Positions 6,503 to 15,545 of a DNA stretch of 64,000 bases are shown one piece after another; position 1 is the stretch's first letter; each line of letters begins with the position of its first letter. The notes beneath the pieces are model-generated. The model made no database searches, had not been told where the DNA came from, and saw only the letters and a program-made list of their open reading frames with translations. The translations under genes were made by a program, and so were the position numbers. Source of the stretch: an uncultured Clostridia bacterium (GTDB lineage: Bacteria > Bacillota > Clostridia > UBA1381); assembly GCA_934486495.1 (NCBI GenBank), contig CAKSPW010000003.1, positions 1-64,000 of the forward strand, written 5' to 3'.

Positions 6503-7411
6503 ATGAACATTTATAAAAAAACCTGTGTCTATTCGCTTTTGGCGATTTTTTGTTGCTTTTTGTGGGGCAGTGCGTTTGCGACGATAAAGGTCGGCTACGA
6601 GCTTTTTAGAATTGAGGGGACGGGGTCGCAAATCCTGTTTGCCGGGATGAGATTTGTGCTTGCGGGTGTGTATGTTATAGCCGCACTGTGCGTAAAAAAC
6701 AAACGACTTGTGTATCCTAAGTTTAAATCGCTCGGCATGGTATGCAAAATATCCTTGTGCCAGACGTTTTTGCAGTATATTTTCTTCTATGTGGGGCTTG
6801 CCGGGACGACAGCTGTTAAAGCGTCGCTTCTTGACGGCGCAAGTGTTTTCTTTGCGATAATCATATCTTCCGTCATATTCCGCATGGAAAAGCTGACGGT
6901 AAGAAAAATAACGGCGTGTATTGTCGGCTTTGCCGGGATATTTCTTATAAATATAAACGGCTTGTCACCGGATATTAATTCGGGCGATATAATGCTGCTT
7001 ATTTCTTCTGTTGCATATGCATCGTCGTCGGTGCTTATAAAGAGGTATTCTCAAAGCGAGGACCCTGTTATAATCAGCGGTTATCAGTTTGTTATAGGCG
7101 GAGTTTTGCTGTGCGCTGTCGGTCTTATGCTCGGTGGAGAAGTAAATACGGTAACGTTTAAAGGCATACTTATTCTGATGTATCTTGCGTTTATATCGGC
7201 AGCCGCATATTCGATTTGGGGTATTCTTTTAAAATACAATCCCGTGTCAAAAATATCGGTGTTCAGCTTTACGATACAGATTTTCGGAGTTGTTATATCA
7301 AGAATTGTTTTGGCTGAGGACATAACGGCGTCAATATTTACATATATCGCTTCGCTTGTTCTCATTTGCGGCGGAATATATATTCTGAACAGAAAAGCAG
7401 AGGATGATTAA
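6503..7411 (+). CDS. EamA/DMT-family transporter
   Basis: A 302-residue integral membrane protein with about ten hydrophobic helices in two EamA repeats, each beginning with the typical pattern (FCCFLWGSAFATIKVGYE near residue 15; LLISSVAYASSSVLIKRY near 165). These drug/metabolite-superfamily carriers export amino acids, nucleosides or other small metabolites; the substrate cannot be told. It is first in a tight operon: its stop abuts the start of the next ABC gene with no spacer, which suggests that all three act in efflux. Confidence 0.9.
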   Translation: MNIYKKTCVYSLLAIFCCFLWGSAFATIKVGYELFRIEGTGSQILFAGMRFVLAGVYVIAALCVKNKRLVYPKFKSLGMVCKISLCQTFLQYIFFYVGLAGTTAVKASLLDGASVFFAIIISSVIFRMEKLTVRKITACIVGFAGIFLININGLSPDINSGDIMLLISSVAYASSSVLIKRYSQSEDPVIISGYQFVIGGVLLCAVGLMLGGEVNTVTFKGILILMYLAFISAAAYSIWGILLKYNPVSKISVFSFTIQIFGVVISRIVLAEDITASIFTYIASLVLICGGIYILNRKAEDD

Positions 7412-9133
7412 ATGAAATATCTTATTCCTTATTTAAAAAAATATAAGCTTGAGAGTATTCTGGCACCGCTTTTTAAAATGCTTGAGGCTTCATTTGACCT
7501 TATAGTGCCCGTCGTGGTGGCGCAGATAATAAATATCGGAATAGCAAACAATGACGTAAAATACATTGCTGAGAGATTTTTAATTCTTATTCTTATGGCT
7601 GTGTTCGGACTGTTATGCAGTACGGTTGCGCAGTATTTTGCGGCAAAGGCGGCGGTAGGAACGGCGGCGTCTTTGAGATACAGACTGCTTGAGCATATAC
7701 AAACGCTTTCATATAAGGAGCTTGACAATATCGGCTTATCTTCGCTTATAACACGCATGACTTCCGATATAAATCAGGTTCAAAACGGAATTAATATGTT
7801 TTTGCGGCTTTTTCTTCGAAGCCCGTTTATAGTTTTCGGCGCAATGATTATGGCGTTTACTATAAATTTTAAAGCGGCGCTTATTTTTGCGGCGGCAATA
7901 CCGATACTTTTTGTGATAGTGTTCGGAATAATGTTTATAACAAAGCCGATGTACAAAAAAAGTCAGTCGCAGCTTGATAAGGTCACATCATCAACGAGAG
8001 AAAATTTGACGGGTGTGCGTGTGGTCCGTGCTTTTTCTAAGGAAAAGGACGAATATAAGCATTTTTCGGAAATTAACGGAATGCTTGAGAAAATACAGCT
8101 CGGCGCGGGAAGAATAAGTGCAATGCTCAATCCGCTTACTTATGTTGTAATTAACGGCGGAATAATTCTTATTTTGTGGCTCGGCGCAAAAAGCGTAAAC
8201 GGCGGTCTTATTCTGTCGGGAGATATAATTGCGCTTGTAAACTATATATCGCAGATATTAACGGAGCTTGTAAAGCTTGCAAATTTGATTGTTCTTTTAA
8301 GCCGTGCTGTTGTAAGCATGGGCAGAGTCGGCGGAATTTTGGATATTGAAGGTTCAATGACGTTCGGAAACGTAAAGTCGGGAAACGATACGAAAGAAAA
8401 GGTCAGATTTGAAAATGTAAGTTTAAAATATTCCGAGGGTGCGGATGAGGCACTGAGCAACATAAGCTTTACCGCAGAAAAAGGTCAAACAATCGGCATA
8501 ATCGGTTCTACGGGCAGCGGTAAGACATCGCTTGTGAATCTTATTCCGAGATTTTATGACGCAACGGGCGGAACGGTTTATATTGACGGAGTGCCGATTA
8601 AGTCGTGGGATAAATCAGCGCTTAAGGAAAAAACGGCGGTTGTTGCTCAAAAGGTACAGCTGTTTTCGGGAACGGTAAGAAGCAATCTTTTATTCGGCAA
8701 ATCCGATGCGACAGATGAGCAAATGTATGCGGCGCTCGAAAGAGCACAGGCTCTGGAGTTTGTAAAAAGCAAGGACGGCGTGCTTGACGCCAAGGTTGAA
8801 CAGGGCGGCCGCAATTTCTCCGGAGGTCAAAGACAGCGGCTTTCAATTGCAAGAGCCGTTATAAAAAATCCCGAAATTCTTATTCTTGACGACAGCTCCT
8901 CGGCGCTCGATTATGCAACCGATGCCGCACTTCGCCGTGAGATTAAAAAGCTTTCGGAGGATATGACGGTGTTTATCGTAAGCCAAAGAACGTCATCAAT
9001 AGCTCATGCAGACAAAATACTTGTTCTTGACGACGGCTGTTTGTCGGGGGTGGGCACGCATGACGAGCTTCTGAAAAACTGTGCCGTATACAGAGAAATA
9101 CATGAAAGCACATCAAAAAAGGAGCGCGGGTAG
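7412..9133 (+). CDS. ABC exporter half-transporter, degenerate-site subunit
   Basis: A 573-residue type IV ABC half-exporter: six membrane helices in residues ~15-300, then a nucleotide-binding domain with Walker A GSTGSGKTS, canonical signature FSGGQRQRL and Walker B ILILDDSSSALD. The residue after Walker B is Asp where the catalytic Glu is normal. That substitution marks the degenerate-site subunit of heterodimeric exporters (BmrCD, TM287/288). The partner is the next gene, two bases away. It probably exports drugs, lipids or peptides; the substrate is unknown. The start ATG directly follows the EamA stop. Confidence 0.93.
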   Translation: MKYLIPYLKKYKLESILAPLFKMLEASFDLIVPVVVAQIINIGIANNDVKYIAERFLILILMAVFGLLCSTVAQYFAAKAAVGTAASLRYRLLEHIQTLSYKELDNIGLSSLITRMTSDINQVQNGINMFLRLFLRSPFIVFGAMIMAFTINFKAALIFAAAIPILFVIVFGIMFITKPMYKKSQSQLDKVTSSTRENLTGVRVVRAFSKEKDEYKHFSEINGMLEKIQLGAGRISAMLNPLTYVVINGGIILILWLGAKSVNGGLILSGDIIALVNYISQILTELVKLANLIVLLSRAVVSMGRVGGILDIEGSMTFGNVKSGNDTKEKVRFENVSLKYSEGADEALSNISFTAEKGQTIGIIGSTGSGKTSLVNLIPRFYDATGGTVYIDGVPIKSWDKSALKEKTAVVAQKVQLFSGTVRSNLLFGKSDATDEQMYAALERAQALEFVKSKDGVLDAKVEQGGRNFSGGQRQRLSIARAVIKNPEILILDDSSSALDYATDAALRREIKKLSEDMTVFIVSQRTSSIAHADKILVLDDGCLSGVGTHDELLKNCAVYREIHESTSKKERG

Positions 9134-9134
9134 A

Positions 9135-10868
9135 ATGAAAAAAAATCAAATCGGACGAATAATGTCATATATTAAGCCGTATGGTTTTTTGACGGCAGTA
9201 AGCTTTGTAAGCGCCGCTGTTTCGGCGTGTATCGGGCTTTTAATACCGATTTTCAGCGGCCGTGCGATAGACGGCATGATAGGAAAAGGAAAAGTTGATT
9301 TTGCCGTTGTTGCAAAATACGGCATATATATCGCAGTTGCCGCAGGTATCGGCGCAGTGCTTCAGCAGGTTATGGCAATGTGTAATAATAAAATCACATA
9401 CGGAATTGCAAAACGACTCAGAAACGAGGCAACCGAAAAGATTCATCGCTTACCGCTTTCATATCTCGATTCACATCCGTCAGGCGACATATTAAGCCGT
9501 ATTATAACCGATATAGATACTTTTTCAGACGGTATGCTTATGGGATTATCTCAGTTGTTTACAGGCGTTATAACGATTGTCGGAACACTTTCGGTTATGT
9601 TTTTCTATAACACGCCAATAACCGTTATAGTGTTTGTTCTTACACCGCTTTCGCTGTTTGTTGCCTCTTTTATTTCAAAGAAAACGAGAAGGTATTTTAC
9701 CGAACAGGCACAGGTGCGAGGCGAGGAAACGGCGCTTATTAACGAGATTATAGACGGTCAAAAGGTTATTTACGCTTTTTCACATGAAAGAAAAGCTCTT
9801 GAGGAATTCGGCGATGTAAACGATCGACTTAAAAAAGCGTCGTTTAGCGCAACGTTTTATTCAAGCCTTGCAAATCCGAGCACACGTCTTGTAAATAATA
9901 TAGTATATGCCGGGGTAACTCTTGCAAGTGCGCTGTTTTCGGTCGGCGGCGGAATTACAATCGGTCAGTTGAGCGTATTTTTAAGCTATGCAAGCCAATA
10001 TGCAAAGCCGTTTAACGAAATAAGCGGAGTAATAACAGAGCTTCAAAATGCGTTTGCGTCGGTTGGCAGGGTATTTGAGCTGCTGGATGAAACGGAAGAA
10101 ACACCGGATTCGGAAGATGCCCGAACGCTTGAAAATGCAGGGAGTGTTTCGCTTAGGAACGTATCGTTCGGATATACGCCCGAGAAAATACTGCTTAAGA
10201 ATATAACTCTTGATGTAAAGCGCGGACAGCGTGTGGCAATAGTCGGCCCGACAGGCTGCGGAAAGACAACGCTTATTAATCTTCTTATGAGATTTTATCA
10301 TGTCGGCGGCGGAGAAATTTGTGTGGACGGCATAAACATAGAAAACGTGACAAAAGACTCGCTTCGCCGCAGCTATGGTATGGTGCTTCAGGATACATGG
10401 CTGAAAAATGCAACCGTTAAGGAAAATATCGCCTACGGAAACCCGGGCGCAACCGATGAGGAAATAATAAATGCCGCAAAAGCCGCATATGCTGACTCTT
10501 TTATCCGCCGCCTGCCGAACGGATACGACACTGTAATTAACGAAAACGGTGACGGAATATCACTCGGACAAAAACAGCTTTTGTGCATAGCGAGGGCAAT
10601 GCTTTGTTTGCCGCCGATGCTTATTCTCGATGAGGCAACATCATCAATAGATACGAGAACGGAAATAAAAATACAGTCGGCTTTTTCCGATATGATGAAC
10701 GGAAGAACAAGCTTTATAGTCGCACACAGACTGTCTACAATAATGGGTGCGGATATAATTTTGGTTATGAAGGACGGAAATATAATCGAAAAAGGCACAC
10801 ATGACGAGCTTCTTGAAAAGAACGGATTTTATGCCGAGCTGTATAACAGTCAGTTTTCTGCTGCATGA
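9135..10868 (+). CDS. ABC exporter half-transporter, catalytic subunit
   Basis: A 577-residue half-exporter; I start it at 9135 rather than at an in-frame codon inside the preceding gene. Six membrane helices are followed by Walker A GPTGCGKTT, Walker B MLILDEATSSID with the catalytic Glu, and an altered signature ISLGQKQL instead of SGGQ. In a dimer with the upstream subunit, this altered signature pairs with the Asp-type Walker B, so one ATP site is degenerate and the other intact. Gene order and the complementary defects support a heterodimer. The 165 bases after it hold no clear terminator. Confidence 0.93.
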   Translation: MKKNQIGRIMSYIKPYGFLTAVSFVSAAVSACIGLLIPIFSGRAIDGMIGKGKVDFAVVAKYGIYIAVAAGIGAVLQQVMAMCNNKITYGIAKRLRNEATEKIHRLPLSYLDSHPSGDILSRIITDIDTFSDGMLMGLSQLFTGVITIVGTLSVMFFYNTPITVIVFVLTPLSLFVASFISKKTRRYFTEQAQVRGEETALINEIIDGQKVIYAFSHERKALEEFGDVNDRLKKASFSATFYSSLANPSTRLVNNIVYAGVTLASALFSVGGGITIGQLSVFLSYASQYAKPFNEISGVITELQNAFASVGRVFELLDETEETPDSEDARTLENAGSVSLRNVSFGYTPEKILLKNITLDVKRGQRVAIVGPTGCGKTTLINLLMRFYHVGGGEICVDGINIENVTKDSLRRSYGMVLQDTWLKNATVKENIAYGNPGATDEEIINAAKAAYADSFIRRLPNGYDTVINENGDGISLGQKQLLCIARAMLCLPPMLILDEATSSIDTRTEIKIQSAFSDMMNGRTSFIVAHRLSTIMGADIILVMKDGNIIEKGTHDELLEKNGFYAELYNSQFSAA

Positions 10869-10994
10869 TAAAATCGGAAAACAAGGCTCTGCCGAAGTAC
10901 TGATGTTTGGCATTGTGTTATGAGGCGGAAAGAAATTGCGTGATTATCCGACGGCGGTAAACGAAATTTGAAACCGAAAAATTGATAATAATAC

Positions 10995-11023
10995 TTGACA
11001 AATCCATAAAACTATGCTACAAT
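10995..11023 (+). promoter_or_regulatory. promoter of tRNA-Gly
   Basis: TTGACA, 17 bases, TACAAT, ending 12 bases before the tRNA. Confidence 0.85.
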
Positions 11024-11035
11024 ATATAGGTAATT

Positions 11036-11109
11036 GCGAGCATAGTTTAGTGGTAAAACATGAGCTTCCCAAGCTTAGGTTGAGGGTTCGATTCCCTTTG
11101 CTCGCTCCA
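11036..11109 (+). tRNA. tRNA-Gly (anticodon CCC)
   Basis: A 74-base tRNA with acceptor stem GCGAGCA/TGCTCGC, D-loop TTTAGTGGTAAAA, anticodon arm TGAGC-TTCCCAA-GCTTA giving CCC, T-arm GGTTCGATTCC and encoded CCA. Confidence 0.96.
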
Positions 11110-11113
11110 ATCA

Positions 11114-11160
11114 AAACACCGCATAAATACTTGCAATTCAAGTGTTTATGCGGTGTTTCT
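11114..11160 (+). terminator. terminator of tRNA-Gly
   Basis: A ~20-bp stem with one mismatch (AAACACCGCATAAATACTTG paired with CAAGTGTTTATGCGGTGTTT), followed by a pyrimidine-rich CTTTGTCTTTATTT tail. Confidence 0.85.
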
Positions 11161-11484
11161 TTGTCTTTATTTCCCGACAGTTCACCCGAAATGCCCCGAA
11201 AGCACATAAAAAAGTTGTCAGAAAAAGAGCGGCATATTTCAGCCGCCCTTATTTTACTCAAATCGTCCGGTTGCAAATTGTTCATACTGATATGAGTAGA
11301 TGTTTTGTATTGCTGCGCTGCATTTGCTTTTTTTTGCGCGATTTTGTCGGAGAAGCGGCTGCGGTGCAAAAGGTGCTGACGGCGAGGATTTACATATAAT
11401 TCCTCTAAATATCTGTATATAGGAAAATATGTACAAAAAAATATAGTGTTCGTTGCAAATTCCTATTTATATTTGATTATTCCA
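11161..11484. other. intergenic stretch, no gene recognised
   Basis: I find no convincing coding frame. A small hairpin (GCGGC ... GCCGC near 11230-11248) followed by CCTTATTTTA may be a second terminator. The rest is AT-rich and leads into the sugar-uptake promoter. Confidence 0.5.
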
Positions 11485-11513
11485 TTGACAATTTTAAAAA
11501 AAATAATTATACT
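11485..11513 (+). promoter_or_regulatory. promoter of the sugar ABC operon
   Basis: TTGACA, 17 bases, TATACT, 50 bases before the first permease start. No operator palindrome is obvious beside it. Confidence 0.8.
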
Positions 11514-11562
11514 AAACTCGTAAGAAATTAAAATGAATAAAGCTGTCGAGGAGGAAGGAATA

Positions 11563-12522
11563 ATGAAAACAGCGCTTTTGCGTACAGAGCGCAAAAAAGA
11601 GAAAAGTATGAAAGGCTGCCTAAAAGAGCAGGCTGTACTTCAGTCAATGGTAATTCCGGGACTTATATTTTTGGTGATATTTGCTTACATACCGTTGTTC
11701 GGAATGGTTATCGCATTTCAGGATTTCGATTTGTTTGCGGGTGTGGCGCACAGCCCATGGGTCGGATTGAAGCATTTTATTGCGTTTTTCACCGGTGACA
11801 GTTTTTGGACGTTAATGAAAAATACTCTTGGTATCAGCTTTCTGAAATTGATTTTCGGATTTCCGGCACCGATTATTCTCGCACTTTTGTTTAACGAAAT
11901 ACGAATGGAAAGGACGAGGAGAGTATTCCAGACGGTAACGTACCTGCCGCACTTTATTTCATGGGTTGTGGTTGCGGGAATGCTCAACAGTTTGCTTGCC
12001 GTGGACGACGGAGTAATCAACAGCATACTGATGAAATTAAACGTAATAAAAGACCCTATCAACTTTTTATCGGAGCCGAAATATTTTTGGACTATTCTCG
12101 TTTCGGCAAACATTTGGAAAACGGTAGGCTTCAACGCAATAATTTTCATTGCCGCCATTGCCGGAATTAACCCCGAGCTTTACGAGGCTGCATCTATGGA
12201 CGGAGCGAGCCGGCTTCAGCAAATGTTTATCGTAACACTGCCGTGTATTATACCGCAGATTATGATTATGCTTATTATGAACATTGCTCAAATTCTCAAT
12301 GCGGGCTTTGAAGATATTCTTCTGTTGACAAACAACGGCGACAACTCAATATTGCTTGAGGTAGGCGATGTTATTGACACATATGTATACAGATACGGTG
12401 TTAAGCTACAGAGATATTCTTACGGTACGGCGGTAGGATTGTTTAAATCGGTAGTAAGCGTTTCAATGCTGTTCGTTGCTAACAATATATCAAAACGGCT
12501 GACCGAAAGCAGCTTGTGGTAA
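11563..12522 (+). CDS. sugar ABC transporter permease, LplB type
   Basis: A 319-residue permease with six membrane helices and the coupling-loop EAA motif (YEAASMDGASRLQQMFIVTLP near residue 215). The sequence FAYIPLFGMVIAFQDF and the way it pairs with the next gene match the LplB/YteP group that imports oligosaccharides with a large lipoprotein. I start it at 11563, which has GAGGAGGAAGG six bases upstream; the ATG at 11533 lacks one. It forms the membrane channel with the following permease. No ATPase is encoded in the window, so a shared MsmX-type subunit is expected. Confidence 0.93.
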   Translation: MKTALLRTERKKEKSMKGCLKEQAVLQSMVIPGLIFLVIFAYIPLFGMVIAFQDFDLFAGVAHSPWVGLKHFIAFFTGDSFWTLMKNTLGISFLKLIFGFPAPIILALLFNEIRMERTRRVFQTVTYLPHFISWVVVAGMLNSLLAVDDGVINSILMKLNVIKDPINFLSEPKYFWTILVSANIWKTVGFNAIIFIAAIAGINPELYEAASMDGASRLQQMFIVTLPCIIPQIMIMLIMNIAQILNAGFEDILLLTNNGDNSILLEVGDVIDTYVYRYGVKLQRYSYGTAVGLFKSVVSVSMLFVANNISKRLTESSLW

Positions 12523-12536
12523 GGAGGAGAAGATAG

Positions 12537-13430
12537 ATGAAACGTTTAGCAACATCAGATAAGATATTAATTTTTACGGCATTTTTGCTTATGGGCATTC
12601 TTTGTCTGACAATTTTGCATCCTTTTTGGAATCTCATAGTAATCTCTTTCAACACAAGTGCGGATACGGCGCGCGGCGGTTTGACTTTCTTCCCGCGAGT
12701 ATTTACGCTGGAGAACTATGCAAAGGTGTTTGCGGATAAGCGACTTGTCAGAGCGTTCGGAGTGACGGTGTCAAGAACAATTATAACTACTGTGACAAGC
12801 ACACTGTTTACCGCAATTTTTGCTTACGGACTTTCACGCAGGGAGCTGAAGTTTCGAGGAATTTACGCAAAGTTTTGTACTATAACAATGTATTTGTCGG
12901 CAGGTCTTATACCTACTTATATATTAATTCAAAAGCTGCATTTGATAAACTCATTTTGGGTTTATGTAATACCAAATCTCTTTTCGGTTTGGAACATGAT
13001 TATCTTCAGATCGTTTTTCGATAATTTGCCGGACGGACTGATTGAGGCGGCTAAGATAGACGGAGCGGGAGAGTATAAGCTGTTTTTCAGGATTGTTTTG
13101 CCGGTATCTAAACCGGTTGTGGCTACGCTTGCGCTGTTTACGGCTGTTAATCAGTGGAATGCATGGTTCGACGGAGCTATTTACGTTAACGACCCCAATT
13201 TGATGCCTTTGCCGACATTGTTGCGACAGATTATCAACACAAATGCGGCAAGTCAGCTTTTGGCGCAGATGTCAGGTACGGCGGCGGAGATGATGCAGGA
13301 TAAGATGATATCAACTCGTTCTTTGTCAGCCGCAACCATGATGGTTTCGGTAATCCCGATTATAGTGGTTTATCCGTTCCTTCAAAAATACTTTGCAAGC
13401 GGAGTTATGCTTGGTTCTGTTAAGGGTTAA
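12537..13430 (+). CDS. sugar ABC transporter permease, YtcP type
   Basis: A 297-residue second permease of the carbohydrate-uptake ABC family, 14 bases after the first and with its own AAGGAGGAG site. It has six hydrophobic helices, the EAA loop LIEAAKIDGAGEYKLFFRIVLP near residue 170, and the ~30-residue insertion near the C-terminus (LLRQIINTNAASQ... MISTRSLSAATMMV) typical of YtcP/YteP partners. It pairs with the upstream gene and the downstream lipoprotein. Confidence 0.93.
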   Translation: MKRLATSDKILIFTAFLLMGILCLTILHPFWNLIVISFNTSADTARGGLTFFPRVFTLENYAKVFADKRLVRAFGVTVSRTIITTVTSTLFTAIFAYGLSRRELKFRGIYAKFCTITMYLSAGLIPTYILIQKLHLINSFWVYVIPNLFSVWNMIIFRSFFDNLPDGLIEAAKIDGAGEYKLFFRIVLPVSKPVVATLALFTAVNQWNAWFDGAIYVNDPNLMPLPTLLRQIINTNAASQLLAQMSGTAAEMMQDKMISTRSLSAATMMVSVIPIIVVYPFLQKYFASGVMLGSVKG

Positions 13431-13515
13431 CGGCAGGAAAAGAAGAGCGCTGTTTTTGTAAATGGTGCGAAGATGGTTGCAGGTTTATAAAACCGCAAAA
13501 GGAAGTTAAAAAATT

Positions 13516-13547
13516 CGGCAATGAAATATATTTATCTTTGCCGTATT
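13516..13547 (+). terminator. possible attenuating hairpin between permease and lipoprotein genes
   Basis: CGGCAA / TTGCCG with a 16-base loop then TATTTAT, in the 258-bp gap 13431-13688. The weak T-run suggests an mRNA-stability or partial termination element, which would change the ratio of lipoprotein to permease. The rest of the gap shows nothing further. Confidence 0.35.
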
Positions 13548-13688
13548 TATAGAGTTAATGAAGGCTTTGGCAAATGTAATGCTTATCTCGAAATGCTGCT
13601 TTTTCGGATTTGGAGAAGCAGCTATCGGTGTTAAATGTTATATACCGCATAAAAAGCTTTTAATAATTATGACATAGGAGGCGTAAAC

Positions 13689-15311
13689 ATGAAAAAACAA
13701 GTTTGGAAAAATGGTGTTGCGATTTTGCTTGCCGGTTCGTTTGCCGTTATTGCGGCGAGCTGCGGAAAGCCGGCACAGAACAACGCATCAACACCCGTAG
13801 GGGATTTTAAGTTCGGCGAGGATGAGCTTTCATTTACCTGGCACGACAATTCCGATACGGCGGCGGCTACCATATGGGCGGATACAAGTATCCCCGAGAA
13901 ATGGATTAAGGAAAACAAAAAGGTGAACATCAAGTATACGGATCCGGGAGGTGCGGCTGCGGAGAAGCTGGCAACAATGATTGTATCCGATTCATTCCCC
14001 GATGTTATAACAATGCTTCGCGGGCAGGATACCGCAAAGCTTATTTCATCGGGAAAGATTGTTCCGATTAATGATTTCATGGAAAAATACACCGTGATGA
14101 AGAACGATTTGATGGATTCCGGAGTATTTAAAATGTTTGCACAGCCGGACGGAAAGATTTATGAAATTCCGAACTGGGCAAATGCGGCAGGCAAGCCGAA
14201 CGGTAATAACGGTTGGGTTGTAAATACAAAATTCTACAACGAGCTTGGACGACCGGAAATTAAAACTTTGGACGATTTCTATAACTACCTTAAGGCTGTC
14301 AAGGAAAAATACCCGGATGTAATCCCGTACGAAACTACGGACGTATTCCAGGGAGAAAGATATGTTTTGGCGGCAATGGCAGAGAATATGCCTCCCGATA
14401 TGCTGAACTATTTTGCTTATACTGACAACGACAGCATGAAGTCTATCTTTAAGCATCCGGCATATCGTGAAACAATGTTGTTCTTAAACAAGCTGTTCAG
14501 GGAAAAGCTCATGACTCAGGACGCTTTTTCACAGACAGCCGATCAGGTTAAGGAGAAATTCGCAAATTGTAAGGTTGCACTTACAACGTCGGCTATCGGC
14601 GCTTGCGAAAATACAAGAGAAGACCTCAAGAAGCTCGGTGCGGATTGGGAAACAATCACTCCGCCGATGAAACAGGGACTTGACCGCTCAAAAACATATT
14701 CGCAGGGCTATGACAGAATGGGATGGACAGAGATTCTGATTACAAAGGACGCTAAAAATCCTGAGGGAATATACGCATATCTTGATTGGCTGTATTCTCC
14801 GGAAGGACAACGTTTGTTCAGCTACGGTCCGCAGGGAATGTACTATGATGAGGTTACGCCTGAGGGATATCCTGTTTTAAAGGAAAACTATTTTGAAGCA
14901 CCGAACCCGGGCAAAGAACTGACCGGAAACGGTTCGGGCGCAGGACTTGGTAATACATCGTATGTTGACGGAGCAGGTATTTTCGTCAACGAACAGGCTC
15001 CGGAGAACAAAAAATCATGGGGCAAGAAACAGCAGTTGACAAACATATGGCCCTATGCTAAGGATATCAGCGAATTTTCAGGCATTATTCCGGATCAGTC
15101 AACAGATGAGGGAATTATTTATCAGACGGTAACCGACCTTCATAAGCGTGCACGTGCAAAGATGTTGTTTGCTGCCGATGAACAGGAGGTTAATATGCTT
15201 CTTGATAAACTCATTGAGGATACCGATAAGGCGGGAATGGATAAGCTTCTTGCCTCGGAAGAGAAAACCTGGAAAGAAAACAGAAATAAGTTAGGGAATA
15301 ATAAAAAGTAA
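13689..15311 (+). CDS. extracellular solute-binding lipoprotein (LipO/YtcQ type)
   Basis: A 540-residue binding protein with a lipoprotein signal: basic start MKKQVWKNG, hydrophobic core, and lipobox IAASC with the modified Cys near residue 19. The mature part follows the large (~520-residue) family 1 binding proteins that serve LplB/YtcP permeases, for example SDSFPDVITMLRG and YLDWLYSPEGQRLFSYG. It would capture an oligosaccharide outside the cell and hand it to the two upstream permeases. AGGAGG precedes the ATG. The ligand is unknown; neighbours suggest an amino-sugar-containing or complex glycan. Confidence 0.93.
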   Translation: MKKQVWKNGVAILLAGSFAVIAASCGKPAQNNASTPVGDFKFGEDELSFTWHDNSDTAAATIWADTSIPEKWIKENKKVNIKYTDPGGAAAEKLATMIVSDSFPDVITMLRGQDTAKLISSGKIVPINDFMEKYTVMKNDLMDSGVFKMFAQPDGKIYEIPNWANAAGKPNGNNGWVVNTKFYNELGRPEIKTLDDFYNYLKAVKEKYPDVIPYETTDVFQGERYVLAAMAENMPPDMLNYFAYTDNDSMKSIFKHPAYRETMLFLNKLFREKLMTQDAFSQTADQVKEKFANCKVALTTSAIGACENTREDLKKLGADWETITPPMKQGLDRSKTYSQGYDRMGWTEILITKDAKNPEGIYAYLDWLYSPEGQRLFSYGPQGMYYDEVTPEGYPVLKENYFEAPNPGKELTGNGSGAGLGNTSYVDGAGIFVNEQAPENKKSWGKKQQLTNIWPYAKDISEFSGIIPDQSTDEGIIYQTVTDLHKRARAKMLFAADEQEVNMLLDKLIEDTDKAGMDKLLASEEKTWKENRNKLGNNKK

Positions 15312-15545
15312 AAAAACAGTAGAAATATATTGAATTTCATGTTATAATAAAAGCGGATAAACACCGATTTACGCATTGTGTCATGTATGGCTGCGGTCAG
15401 GCTCGCACGCAAAATGGCAGAGTCTGACCGAAAGCGGTATATTGACAAAAACTTGTGGGGCGACTGTTCTCTATGTCAAGACATCGGTGAGTGAAATTGA
15501 AATTAGGAATACAAAAATCCTATGACGCTATGAGGAGGAAACAAC
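15312..15545 (+). other. leader region of the yesM-like gene with a stable hairpin
   Basis: The 234-bp gap holds a 10-bp hairpin (15394-15403 pairing with 15421-15430, one wobble) without a T-run. The TATAAT at about 15342 could be a -10 element but lacks a good -35. It may be a processing or regulatory leader; no known riboswitch fits. Confidence 0.35.

Noticed and set aside
11014..11436. Several overlapping open frames around tRNA-Gly and its terminator
   Set aside because: They cross the tRNA gene and terminator hairpin and show no protein motif.
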